The translations under genes and the position numbers were made by a program. A stretch of 34,571 bases of DNA from Candidatus Azophilus lithoversatilis (GTDB lineage: Bacteria > Pseudomonadota > Gammaproteobacteria > Pseudomonadales > Azotimanducaceae): assembly GCA_028278675.1 (NCBI GenBank), contig JAQAJJ010000091.1, forward strand, positions 1 to 34,571. The letters are read 5' to 3'. This document shows, one piece after another, positions 27,220-34,481 of this stretch; position 1 is the stretch's first letter; every line of letters begins with the position of its first letter. Under the pieces are notes generated by a model, which worked only from the letters and a program-made list of their open reading frames with translations, did not search any database and was not told where the DNA came from.

Positions 27220-27264
27220 GGAGTTTCGCTCATGCGAAACTCCAACGCGAACCGGAGGTTCGCG
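27220..27264 (+). promoter_or_regulatory. Two adjacent hairpins in the yqeY leader; the second holds the Shine-Dalgarno
   Basis: Hairpin 1: GGAGTTTCGC-TCAT-GCGAAACTCC (27220-27243), a perfect 10-bp stem. Hairpin 2: CGCGAACC-GGA-GGTTCGCG (27246-27264), a perfect 8-bp stem whose loop and stem contain GGAGG (27254-27258), the yqeY ribosome site 7 bases before ATG 27266. Hairpin 2 would mask the site when folded. Hairpin 2 also belongs to the repeat found at 27762-27780. Confidence 0.7.
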
Positions 27265-27265
27265 C

Positions 27266-27712
27266 ATGAGCAACCTCACGGACCGCATTCAGACAGCCAC
27301 CCGCACGGCCATGAAGGCTCGGGACAAGCGCCTTGTGGCCACGCTGCGCCTAGTCAGCGCGGAGCTCAAGCGGGTGGAGGTGGATGAGCGCAAGACCCTG
27401 TCGGATGCCGACGTCATCACCGTGCTGACGCGCATGGTCAAGCAGCGAAACGACAGCCGCACCCAGTTCGAGGCGGCGGGGCGCACCGACCTGGCCGAAC
27501 AGGAGGCCTTTGAAATCGACGTGGTGCGTTCGTTCATGCCCACGCCGCTCAGCGCGACGGAGGTGGACGCCCTGATCAACGCCGCGGTCGCCGCCACCGG
27601 CGCGGCCGGCATGCGGGACATGGGCAAGGTGATGGGGCGGTTGAAGGGCGAAGTCGCCGGCAGGGCGGACATGGGGACCGTCAGCGCCAAGGTGAAGGCC
27701 AAGCTCGGTTAG
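27266..27712 (+). CDS. yqeY: GatB/YqeY-domain protein
   Basis: 148 residues, standard for YqeY, a helical protein resembling the tail domain of GatB. It matches the family along its length: NLTDRIQTATRTAMKARDK, TLRLVSAELKRVEVDER, DVITVLTRMVKQRNDS, and MRDMGKVMGRLKGEVAGRAD. Function is not well defined; a link to tRNA-dependent amidation is presumed from the fold. It normally lies between rpsU and dnaG. Here dnaG and rpoD do not follow. Intact. Confidence 0.93.
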   Translation: MSNLTDRIQTATRTAMKARDKRLVATLRLVSAELKRVEVDERKTLSDADVITVLTRMVKQRNDSRTQFEAAGRTDLAEQEAFEIDVVRSFMPTPLSATEVDALINAAVAATGAAGMRDMGKVMGRLKGEVAGRADMGTVSAKVKAKLG

Positions 27713-27750
27713 CCGCAGCGGCGCAAGCAGCATCTCACTCCCAACAACGC

Positions 27751-27807
27751 GAAGGCGCGAACGCGAACCGGAGGTTCGTGTCGGTTCGTCATGTCCTCGC
27801 TTCGAGG
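27751..27807. repeat. Second arm of the long-range inverted repeat, with hairpins
   Basis: Bases 27752-27795 (GGCGCGAACGCGAACCGGAG and onward) mirror 24008-24050. The arm contains CGAACC-GGA-GGTTCG (27764-27778), and CCTCG-CTT-CGAGG follows (27795-27807), just beyond the convergent end of the sulfotransferase gene. Confidence 0.75.
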
Positions 27808-27828
27808 CCTCCCGCCCCCGGCCCCATT

Positions 27829-29841
27829 TCAGCGGTTGATCGACTCGTATTGCGCGTAGCGGGGCAGCGCCGGCTCCAGCACTTCGATCAGTTCGCCAAG
27901 GTGCGCTTCGTAGTTGCGCCAGAAGTGAATCGACTTGGCGTAGATCGGCTGGCGCACCTGTTCGGAGCTGGCGGTGCGAACCGGACGATCCGTTTTGTGG
28001 AAGTTGGCGCAGGCGTCCTCCCAAGGCAGCTCGCAGTAGTCGAGCAGGCGGCGCACCTGGCGATCGAAATCCGTCACCAAATCCTCATATTGCACGGTCA
28101 GGACACGACCCGGCAGCACGCTGTGCCAGTGGTCCATCAACCGCTGGTACTCAAGGAAGTACTCGCCAATCTCCATCAGGTCGTATACGAAGGTCTGGCC
28201 CTTGGCGAACAGTTGGCGGTAGCAGCTCAAGGTGGCGTCCAAGGGGTAGCGGCGGGCGTCAATGATCTTGGCGTTGGACAGAATCAGGTGCAGAAAGCCG
28301 ATCGAGGGGAAGTTGTTGGGCATCTTGTCCACAAAACGGGGCTTCTCGGAGCGCCGATGCACTTGGGCGCGCTGCAGGTAGTCACCGCCCAGGGCCTTGA
28401 AATGGGCAGCCCGCAGCTCGCGCACCGCCTGCGGGTAATTGACGCCATCGGCGCGGTTGCGGTTCAGGGAGGTGGCCACCCGACCCAGGTAGGGCAGCTC
28501 CGAGGTGCCTTCAACCTGGCTGTGGCTGGCCAATATCTGCTCGATCAGGGTGGAGCCGGAGCGGGGCAGCCCGAGGACGAATATCGGTGCCGCATCTGGG
28601 TGGCCCTGGCCCGCAGCACTTTGCAGGAACGCGGCGCCAAAGGTCTCGATGATCTCGTCGTTGGCCGTTTCGGTCTGCACCGGATCATAGTGCTCCAGCA
28701 TCCGCTGCTTGGCGTTGCCGCGCTGGTAGTATCCCCAGGCCGCATCGAAATCGCCCGCATCCTCATGCGCCTTGGCCAGCGCAAACAGGAAGTTGACCGC
28801 GGATTGATCGGTCAGCTCATCGGCCCGCGCCAAGGCCGACTCCATCGCCTGCATGTCGTCGGCAGTGAGCTGGTAAGTTTTCAGGTTGGCGAGGCTCCAA
28901 TAGGTCTCGCCGTTGTCCGGCCGCACCCGGATGCACTCCCGGTAGGCCTCGATGGCCTCCCGCTGCCGCCCGACGGTCTTGAGCGTATGGCCGAGCCCCA
29001 ACCAAGCCCCGGCATGGCGGGGCTGCAATGCCAAGACCTGGCGGTAGGTGTCCAGAGCGTCCTCGGTTCGACCCACCGGCGCCAAGGTCGATGCCAACAG
29101 GTGGCGCGGCTTGGCGGCGTTCGGCTGCAGCCGGATGGTGCGCTGAAAGCACTCGATGGCCTCCGCGTAACGGTGCTGCTCCTGAAAAAGCCGGCCCAAG
29201 TCCAGGAAGGCCAAGGCATAATCCGGCGCCAAGGAAACGGCCTTCCTGAGCAGCGCCTCCGCCTCCTCGACATCGGATTGGCTAGCCAGAATGCCCGCCA
29301 GCAGGCGCATGGCATCCACGTCGTTGGGCGATTCGAGCAGCAACTCCCGATACTGGCGGCTCGCCTGGTCATGCCGTCCAGCCTTGTGGTGCTCGGCCGC
29401 CAAGGCAAGCCTCCGGCGCTGGGGGTTGAGTGCGAAGGAAGCCTCGAAGGCGGCATCCGCCTGGTCGCCATTGCCAGCCATCGACAGTGCCCGGCCCAGC
29501 GTGAAGAAGGCCATTTCCGCCTTGGGATCCAGCCGGGTGGCAGTCCTCAACACCTCGACGGCGTCTTCCGGCCGACCCTGTTCCACCAGCAGGCGACCTA
29601 GGTCTTCGTGAGGTTTGGCGAAGGTTGGAGCCAGCTCGATGGCCCGCCGCAGATGGGCCTCGGCCGCGTCGAACTCGCGCAGCTTCAAAAGTACGGCGCC
29701 AAGCAGCGCCGTCATGTTGACATCCTGCGGGTCCTGCTCGACGGCATCGCGGCAGAAGGCCGCGGCGGCACTGACCCGACCCGAGTTGATCAGGTGAATG
29801 ACCTTGTTGAACGCCGCCTGGGGCGTGAGCTGATCAGCCAT
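27829..29841 (-). CDS. TPR-repeat protein with C-terminal sulfotransferase domain
   Basis: 670 residues. The first 390 or so are tetratricopeptide repeats, roughly ten units of the pattern A-x-x-x-LG-x-x-L with closing P at 34-residue spacing (for example AEAHLRRAIELAPTFAKPHE). The rest is a P-loop sulfotransferase: PAPS 5'-phosphate loop FVLGLPRSGSTLIEQILASH, then DKMPNNF, and the 3'-phosphate region RRYPLDATLSCYRQLF. Such TPR-sulfotransferases are common in marine and symbiotic bacteria and are presumed to sulfate glycans or proteins; the substrate is unknown. No signal peptide is visible. It lies 48 bases downstream of the cytochrome gene on the same strand. Confidence 0.9.
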   Translation of the reverse strand: MADQLTPQAAFNKVIHLINSGRVSAAAAFCRDAVEQDPQDVNMTALLGAVLLKLREFDAAEAHLRRAIELAPTFAKPHEDLGRLLVEQGRPEDAVEVLRTATRLDPKAEMAFFTLGRALSMAGNGDQADAAFEASFALNPQRRRLALAAEHHKAGRHDQASRQYRELLLESPNDVDAMRLLAGILASQSDVEEAEALLRKAVSLAPDYALAFLDLGRLFQEQHRYAEAIECFQRTIRLQPNAAKPRHLLASTLAPVGRTEDALDTYRQVLALQPRHAGAWLGLGHTLKTVGRQREAIEAYRECIRVRPDNGETYWSLANLKTYQLTADDMQAMESALARADELTDQSAVNFLFALAKAHEDAGDFDAAWGYYQRGNAKQRMLEHYDPVQTETANDEIIETFGAAFLQSAAGQGHPDAAPIFVLGLPRSGSTLIEQILASHSQVEGTSELPYLGRVATSLNRNRADGVNYPQAVRELRAAHFKALGGDYLQRAQVHRRSEKPRFVDKMPNNFPSIGFLHLILSNAKIIDARRYPLDATLSCYRQLFAKGQTFVYDLMEIGEYFLEYQRLMDHWHSVLPGRVLTVQYEDLVTDFDRQVRRLLDYCELPWEDACANFHKTDRPVRTASSEQVRQPIYAKSIHFWRNYEAHLGELIEVLEPALPRYAQYESINR

Positions 29842-29889
29842 TCAATCGCTTTCCCGGCTCGGGCTACGCAGCCCTAGCTGTCGAGGAGG

Positions 29890-30312
29890 TCAGGGACAGG
29901 GGGAGAGGCTCGCGTACCAAGCGGCCAAGTCCTCAATGTCCTGGTCGGTGAGGTTCTGCACGAAGGGCTGCATCGTGATCTCCTCGCGCTCGCCATCCCG
30001 ATAGGCGCGAATCTGGGCCGCAAGATAGGCTTGGTGCTGTCCGGCGATGTTCGGCCACAACGGATTGACGGACAATCCCGCCGGCCCATGGCAGGCCGAG
30101 CACAATCCCGCCTTCCCCTTGCCGGCCGCCGCATCCCCTGCGGACTCGGCGATGGCGGGGCCGGCAAGGCCCGTCGTCATGAGACCCGCCGCCAAGGCGA
30201 GGGACGGCCCCCACCTCCAGCCGCGATGCCGGTACCGGCTCCCCGGCAAACCACCAGCCGCCGTCACTTCGAAGCCATTCGTCTCCCTGTATTGCATGCT
30301 TTTCTTCCTCAT
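29890..30312 (-). CDS. Periplasmic c-type cytochrome
   Basis: 140 residues from ATG 30312, which overlaps the norB stop (ATGA); ATG 30297 is an alternative. After a long basic N-region comes a hydrophobic stretch with an AxA signal-peptidase site (GPAIA, then ESAG). One haem c site, CSACH, and a Met in ITMQPFVQNL as the likely sixth ligand make a c553/c4-like monohaem cytochrome. Its coupling to norB suggests that it carries electrons to the NO reductase, or is an accessory subunit. That role is inferred from position. Confidence 0.87.
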   Translation of the reverse strand: MRKKSMQYRETNGFEVTAAGGLPGSRYRHRGWRWGPSLALAAGLMTTGLAGPAIAESAGDAAAGKGKAGLCSACHGPAGLSVNPLWPNIAGQHQAYLAAQIRAYRDGEREEITMQPFVQNLTDQDIEDLAAWYASLSPCP

Positions 30313-32051
30313 CGAGAAACTGCCACCAGCCCGACGCCTTCGTCCTCCACGTCGTCCACGCCTTCGACGACCTTCATCGGGCGCTCCTCCCCCACGCCGA
30401 TCCGCGCAAAGTCCCACAGCAGCAGGACCACCCCGAAGGTCATCAGCACGCCGAACGCCATGCGCCACCACATCGCCTCCACGAACCAGGGTTGGGTTTG
30501 GCCCTCGAAATAGGCCTGCCAAGTGGAGCCGCCGATGGCCCGCTCCACGAACGACTGCTCGTAACCGGCGATCAGCAGCGCGACGCTCATGCCCAACATG
30601 CCGAGATGGGTGAGCCCGAGCGCCCACTTCCAGCGCCATCCACCTTGCAGTCCGGCGGACATCCAGACATTGCCGCGGAGCCGCTGCACGGCGATGTAGA
30701 TCATCGTCACGATGATGGTGACATAGGCGCCGAAGAAGGCCAGATGCCCGTGGGAGGACGACCATTGCGTGCCGTGGGTGTAGAGGTTGATCTGCGGCAG
30801 CGTCTGCATGAAGCCCCAAACGCCCGCCCCCAGGAAGTTGCCGAAGGCGTGCGCGATCAGCCAGGCGAGCGCCGGGTGGTTGTTGGCCCGGAAGGCGTGC
30901 CGCCCGGCATCGTAAACCGCATGCACCACCATCGCGACCAGGGGTATGGGCTCCAGCGCCGAGAAGAAGCCGCCGACGCCCAGCCAGTACTCCGGCGTGC
31001 CGATCCAGAAATAGTGATGGCCAAGCCCCAGGATGCCCGAGCCGAACATCAGCGCCACTTCCACGTAGAGCCAGGTGGTGACGATGCGGCGCCGGGCACC
31101 GAGGGTCTTGATCAGCCCCCAGGCCATGATGCAGCCGACCAGCACTTCCCAGGTGGCCTCCACCCACAGGTGGATCACCCACCACCACCAGTACTGGTCC
31201 ATGGGCAGGTTGGTCGTATAGAACATGCCCGCCAGGTAAAGGCCCGCCAGCGCCACCAGATCCAGCACCAACACGCCGGAAATGCCGCTCCAACGTCCCG
31301 CCAGGAAGGTGCCAGCCACGTTGTAGAAGACCGCCAGCATGCACACGACGATGCCGATGTCGGCCCAGCGGGGCGCCTCTATGTACTCCCGGCCTTCGTT
31401 GATGAGCCACAGTGTCCAGGCATCGCCGGGGCCGCTCTGCACGAACAGGTACACGACGACCACGATGGTCACCGCCACCGTCAGCACCCAGAAGGCGGCC
31501 TTGGCAATGCGCGGCCCCACCAGCGGCACACCGGCCTCGTCCTCCACCAGCCAGTAGATGGAACCGATGAAGCCGTAAAGCATCCACACCACCATGGCGT
31601 TGATGTGCACCATGCGGTTGACGTTGAAGTCCAGCACGCCGAACAGGAACTCCGGGGCGAGGAACTGCCAGGCCGCCAGCAGCCCGAACAGCATCTGCGC
31701 CAGGAACAGCACCATGGCGACGACGAAGTAGTGCACCGCCAGCTTCTGGCCGATGCGCAGCGAGGCGAAGTCGAATTGGCCGAAGCCCTTAGCTTGCCCC
31801 AGAACGGTGCGCCGCCGACGCCGAAGGAACAACCCGCCAGCCGCCGGGCTGTCTCCATTTGTTCCATGGAAGCCCTTAGCTAGCCCCAGAACGGCACGCC
31901 GCCGACGCCGAAGGAACAACCAGCCCGCCACCGGGCTGTCTCCATTTGTTCCATGGAAGCCCTTAGCTCGCCCCAGAACGGCACGCCGCCGACGCCGAAG
32001 GAACAACCAGCCCGCCGCTGGGCTGTCTCCATTTGTTCCATGGAAGCTCAT
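30309..32051 (-). CDS. norB: Nitric oxide reductase catalytic subunit NorB, with a three-repeat N-terminal insertion
   Basis: 580 residues; about 493 without the insertion, which is normal for NorB. NorB is the 12-helix haem-copper-type subunit that reduces two NO to N2O at a haem b3/FeB centre. Recognised segments: MVHINAMVVWMLYGF, WWWWVIHLWVEATWEVLVG (His and Glu near FeB), LGHHYFWIGTPEYWL, and THGTQWSSSHGHLAFFGAY. ATG 32051 overlaps the norC stop and has GGAGG 6 bases before it. Codons 1-3 read MSF, then come three 29-residue repeats, then GQFDFASLRIGQ. There is no other ATG between the repeats and the first helix, so the repeats should be translated. Frame is kept throughout. Confidence 0.9.
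   Translation of the reverse strand: MSFHGTNGDSPAAGWLFLRRRRRAVLGRAKGFHGTNGDSPVAGWLFLRRRRRAVLGLAKGFHGTNGDSPAAGGLFLRRRRRTVLGQAKGFGQFDFASLRIGQKLAVHYFVVAMVLFLAQMLFGLLAAWQFLAPEFLFGVLDFNVNRMVHINAMVVWMLYGFIGSIYWLVEDEAGVPLVGPRIAKAAFWVLTVAVTIVVVVYLFVQSGPGDAWTLWLINEGREYIEAPRWADIGIVVCMLAVFYNVAGTFLAGRWSGISGVLVLDLVALAGLYLAGMFYTTNLPMDQYWWWWVIHLWVEATWEVLVGCIMAWGLIKTLGARRRIVTTWLYVEVALMFGSGILGLGHHYFWIGTPEYWLGVGGFFSALEPIPLVAMVVHAVYDAGRHAFRANNHPALAWLIAHAFGNFLGAGVWGFMQTLPQINLYTHGTQWSSSHGHLAFFGAYVTIIVTMIYIAVQRLRGNVWMSAGLQGGWRWKWALGLTHLGMLGMSVALLIAGYEQSFVERAIGGSTWQAYFEGQTQPWFVEAMWWRMAFGVLMTFGVVLLLWDFARIGVGEERPMKVVEGVDDVEDEGVGLVAVSR
31782..32042 (-). repeat. Three tandem 87-bp elements in frame within norB
   Basis: Units at 32042-31956, 31955-31869 and 31868-31782, differing by a handful of bases. 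Each encodes HGTNGDSPAAG, then LFLRRRRR, then VLG-AKGF. Each unit border carries TTCCATGGAA (a palindrome), and GGAACAA and TTGTTCC inside the unit can pair as a 7-bp stem. Confidence 0.92.
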
Positions 32052-32689
32052 TGTCCGCCTCCGGTCAGCGGCCCTTGGGGCAGCGGCGTGAAGCCGTGGG
32101 GGAAGCCGTTGGTGTCGATGGCGGACATCCACTTGAGGTAGGCAACCACGCCGCGCAGCTCGGCGTCAGTGAGGTTCTGATCGGGCATCCGGCGCCCGGT
32201 TCCGAAGGTGCGGGCGTTGGCGATCGGATCGTCGAGGAAGCGCATCATCAGTGTTTCACGCGCTGCTTCGTTGCCCCAGCCCGGGTCCAGCCAAGCCTTG
32301 GTGAGGTCCGGGGCGTAGTAGGCGCCGTTGCCGAGCAGCGTATGGCAGTTCATGCAATTGCGCGCCTGCACCGTCAGCTTGCCGTGATCAACCAGGCGGC
32401 GCGCCTGCTCTTCGCTGAGCATCTCGCCGAACAGGGGCGCCAGCGGCCCAATCACGGGCACGGCGAAGTTGCGCTCGTCGTCGAACTCGTAGCCGATGCG
32501 GTGATTGATGACGGAGTAGGCCGGCACCCGCCCGGCTTCCGACCCCGCCTCGATGACGGTGAGCGTGTGGAAGGTCAGCAGCACCAGCACCAGGGCCATG
32601 AAGCCGGTGACAAAGATCGCGCACTTTCGCCAGAAGTCCTCGCTGGCCCACCATTCCATGCGGGGCGCTTCCGCCTCGTCAGCCACCAT
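32048..32689 (-). CDS. norC: Nitric oxide reductase cytochrome c subunit NorC
   Basis: 213 residues from ATG 32689, which has GGAGG 4 bases before it and overlaps the preceding gene by 11 bases; ATG 32659 (MEWWASEDFW) is an alternative. One N-terminal transmembrane helix (IFVTGFMALVLVLLTFHTL) anchors a periplasmic domain with the haem c site CMNCH, followed by TLLGNGAYYAPDLTKAW, a NorC signature. A late Met in GRRMPDQNLTDAEL should be the sixth ligand. NorC passes electrons to NorB. It is longer than the usual 150 residues, with extra sequence between the anchor and the haem. The stop overlaps norB. Confidence 0.92.
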   Translation of the reverse strand: MVADEAEAPRMEWWASEDFWRKCAIFVTGFMALVLVLLTFHTLTVIEAGSEAGRVPAYSVINHRIGYEFDDERNFAVPVIGPLAPLFGEMLSEEQARRLVDHGKLTVQARNCMNCHTLLGNGAYYAPDLTKAWLDPGWGNEAARETLMMRFLDDPIANARTFGTGRRMPDQNLTDAELRGVVAYLKWMSAIDTNGFPHGFTPLPQGPLTGGGQ

Positions 32690-33008
32690 GACCCTCCACG
32701 TCCGACGACGAGGCGCTGCCGTGCACGGCTTCGGACAGCCGCCAGATGAACCGCGGCGCAACGAAGTACCCGGCGAGCAGGGCGCAGACCAGCGCCAGCC
32801 ACCAGCCCCAAAGATTAAGCAGCACGGTCAATCCCCCAACGCTGACCGCAAGCGCGACGTAGCAGGCGAGCGAGATGCGCGAGAACAGGGCGGAGCCGTG
32901 CAGGCGGGAGAGGGCCAAGAACAGGGCGTAACACGCGCCGAAGAGAATGATGGCGCCGCCGAGGAGCGCCGCCCCGGCGATTTCGTGGATGGCAACTGGA
33001 TCCAGCAT
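32679..33008 (-). CDS. Small membrane protein at the head of the nor operon
   Basis: 109 residues from ATG 33008 (MLDPVAIHEIAGAALLGGAI); 33026 is an alternative start. Three hydrophobic helices are visible, with a charged, Ser/Gly-rich tail. I do not recognise a named family. It overlaps norC by 11 bases, so it is part of the nor transcript and may help assemble or anchor the reductase; that is inference. Confidence 0.7.
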   Translation of the reverse strand: MLDPVAIHEIAGAALLGGAIILFGACYALFLALSRLHGSALFSRISLACYVALAVSVGGLTVLLNLWGWWLALVCALLAGYFVAPRFIWRLSEAVHGSASSSDVEGHGG

Positions 33009-33368
33009 CGAGCCCCTTACCAACAATTCGAACTCAAGCTCCCGATCGAGCAGCCGGATTGTAACCCACCATTACCGGTGCGAAGGCACTGCAATCGCAA
33101 GGATGGCGGCAGTGGATCGGGGCACGGCGTCGTCAGGTCGGCCCGCCCATAGTGGTCCATGGAGGCAATCCACTTGATAAGTGGTTTCACGGTCCGAATC
33201 GAAGCTGGGTGCGAGCGGTGAATCTGGCTGAGACACTCTGACGATACAGCCGTTCTTACCGGCGGATCACATCCGCATTGTTCACACAACGGCGCCAGCC
33301 GAATGTAGTCTGACCCGATAGACTAGGTTTCTGCTAATCGGCTTATCCAACTTTGCAGGAGCGACACG
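33009..33368. promoter_or_regulatory. Divergent intergenic region: nor operon and toxin-antitoxin operon
   Basis: 360 bases without a gene. It contains a 15-base palindrome CCACTTGATAAGTGG (33170-33184), about 160 bases before the nor operon; TTGT-TCAC-ACAA (33278-33289); and TAGTCT-N8-AGACTA (33306-33325), 43 bases before the antitoxin. None matches the TTG-N8-CAA spacing of FNR/NnrR sites. Confidence 0.5.
33306..33325. promoter_or_regulatory. Candidate operator of the phd-vapC pair
   Basis: TAGTCT-GACCCGAT-AGACTA, a perfect 6-base inverted repeat. Phd-type antitoxins bind such palindromes upstream of their own gene. Confidence 0.45.
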
Positions 33369-33647
33369 GTGACTGACCTGCTTTCCGTTGACGAGGCCAA
33401 AGCGCGCTTCTCCGAAGTGATTCGTCAGGTGCGCGAAGGCAGAACGATCACGATCTCCTACCGGGGAGAACCGGTGGCGGAAATCCGCCCCACGCGAAAG
33501 CCCGGTTCCTTTGCGGAGCGGCTCGAAGCCCTGAGGCGACGGGGGATATTGATTCGCTCCAAGGAGCCTCGCAGGGAACTCACTCCCGGGGAGCCGTCGC
33601 CGGGGGCGCTCGACCGGTTCCTCTCCGAGCGCAGTGGCAGTGAATGA
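33369..33647 (+). CDS. Phd/YefM-family antitoxin
   Basis: 92 residues from GTG 33369, with AGGAG (33357-33361) before it. The N-terminal part, LLSVDEAKARFSEVIRQVRE, then GRTITISYRGEPVAEIRP, is the Phd/YefM DNA-binding fold; the C-terminal part is charged and would bind the toxin. It overlaps the PIN toxin gene by four bases (ATGA at 33644-33647). Autoregulation through the palindrome at 33306-33325 is likely. Confidence 0.88.
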   Translation: MTDLLSVDEAKARFSEVIRQVREGRTITISYRGEPVAEIRPTRKPGSFAERLEALRRRGILIRSKEPRRELTPGEPSPGALDRFLSERSGSE

Positions 33648-34024
33648 CCGTCGCATACGCGGACACCTCGGCCTTGGTCGCTGTGGCTTTCGGTGAGCCA
33701 CAAGCACCGGCGATGGCGCTACGCCTGAACGCTTGCACCGCCATCCTGTCCTCCAATCTACTCGAAGCGGAGTTGCGGCCGGTCTATTCCCCAGAAGGCC
33801 GCCGCTTTGAAGCGAACCGCATCGCGCGGGCCGAATGGATCCTGCCAAATCGACCGTTGTCGCCAGAGATCGCCGCAGTTCTTGAAGCGGGCCATGTGCG
33901 CGGTGCGGACCTGTGGCGCCTAGCGACAGCACTCTTTGTCGCTCCCGAACCAGGCGAGCTTTCGTTCATGACGCTCGACAAGAGACAGAACGCAACAGCC
34001 GCACAGTTGGGCTTTCGGACTTGA
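33644..34024 (+). CDS. vapC: VapC-type PIN-domain toxin
   Basis: 126 residues. The PIN-fold acidic residues are in place: Asp in YADTSALVAVA (position 7), Glu in NLLEAELRP, Asp in GADLWRLATAL, and Asp in MTLDKRQ. VapC toxins cut tRNA or rRNA; the target is unknown. Coupled by an ATGA overlap to its Phd antitoxin. It appears intact, in contrast to the vapC remnant at 9229-9276, which belongs to a different subfamily (MRFIDT start, RHH antitoxin). Confidence 0.88.
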   Translation: MTVAYADTSALVAVAFGEPQAPAMALRLNACTAILSSNLLEAELRPVYSPEGRRFEANRIARAEWILPNRPLSPEIAAVLEAGHVRGADLWRLATALFVAPEPGELSFMTLDKRQNATAAQLGFRT

Positions 34025-34154
34025 CGCACATCGACACGCCCGCCGAGTTCAACGGATCAAGGCGGCGCTTCGAGTATCCGCATCCAGTACGGCGTCCAAT
34101 GAAGGCTGCGCCTCAAGCGGCAGCGTTAATACCGACCGTGCGACAGCGCCTATA

Positions 34155-34206
34155 TGTCATTGACATGTTCGGTGGATCACCTTAAGTTGATCTTGCTAAT
34201 TAGCAA
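34155..34206 (+). promoter_or_regulatory. Palindromes and possible promoter of the second Phd gene
   Basis: TGTCATTGACA (34155-34165) and TTGCTAATTAGCAA (34193-34206, a perfect 14-base palindrome) lie before the gene. TTGACA (34160-34165) could serve as a -35 box with TAAGTT (34183-34188) as a weak -10. The 14-base palindrome is a likely operator. Confidence 0.5.
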
Positions 34207-34220
34207 CGAAGGGAAACCCG

Positions 34221-34481
34221 ATGCTGACCACCATCAATGTCAAAACGCTTCGGCGTCAGTTGGGCCAGATCGTCGAGCGCGTCGGAAAGGGCGAGGGCTT
34301 CACGGTGCTCTATCGCAGCCGTCCTGCATTCCGCATCGTTCCCATTGACGGTCCGCTGACGCTTGGCAACGTCGAGGATGACCCGCTCTATCAGGCCGAT
34401 GCCGTCGGCAGGTCCAGTGACGGTCGGTCGGCTGCCGATCATGACCAGATCCTCTATGGCAACCCAAAGACCGAAGGTTGA
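34221..34481 (+). CDS. Second Phd/YefM-type antitoxin, no partner in view
   Basis: 86 residues; GAAGGGA lies 6 bases before ATG 34221. TTINVKTLRRQLGQIVERVG, then FTVLYRSRPAFRIVPI, is a Phd/YefM N-terminal domain, and the tail DPLYQADAVGRSSDGRSAAD is typical of antitoxins paired with PIN toxins. A toxin would be expected to overlap the stop, but the 90 bases after 34481 hold no start of one. It may be an orphan, or its toxin may lie beyond the window edge. Confidence 0.8.
   Translation: MLTTINVKTLRRQLGQIVERVGKGEGFTVLYRSRPAFRIVPIDGPLTLGNVEDDPLYQADAVGRSSDGRSAADHDQILYGNPKTEG

Noticed and set aside
27778-29601. Plus-strand open frame of 607 codons
   Set aside because: Antisense to the TPR-sulfotransferase; no family features.
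30492-31883. Plus-strand open frame of 463 codons
   Set aside because: Antisense to norB; rich in His, Gln and Pro as expected for a shadow of a membrane protein.
31782-32042. CRISPR-like array
   Set aside because: The units adjoin directly with no unique spacers, and lie inside a translated gene.
33017-33289. Minus-strand open frame of 90 codons in the nor/toxin-antitoxin intergenic region
   Set aside because: No homology recognised, no good ribosome site, and it overlaps the likely promoters.
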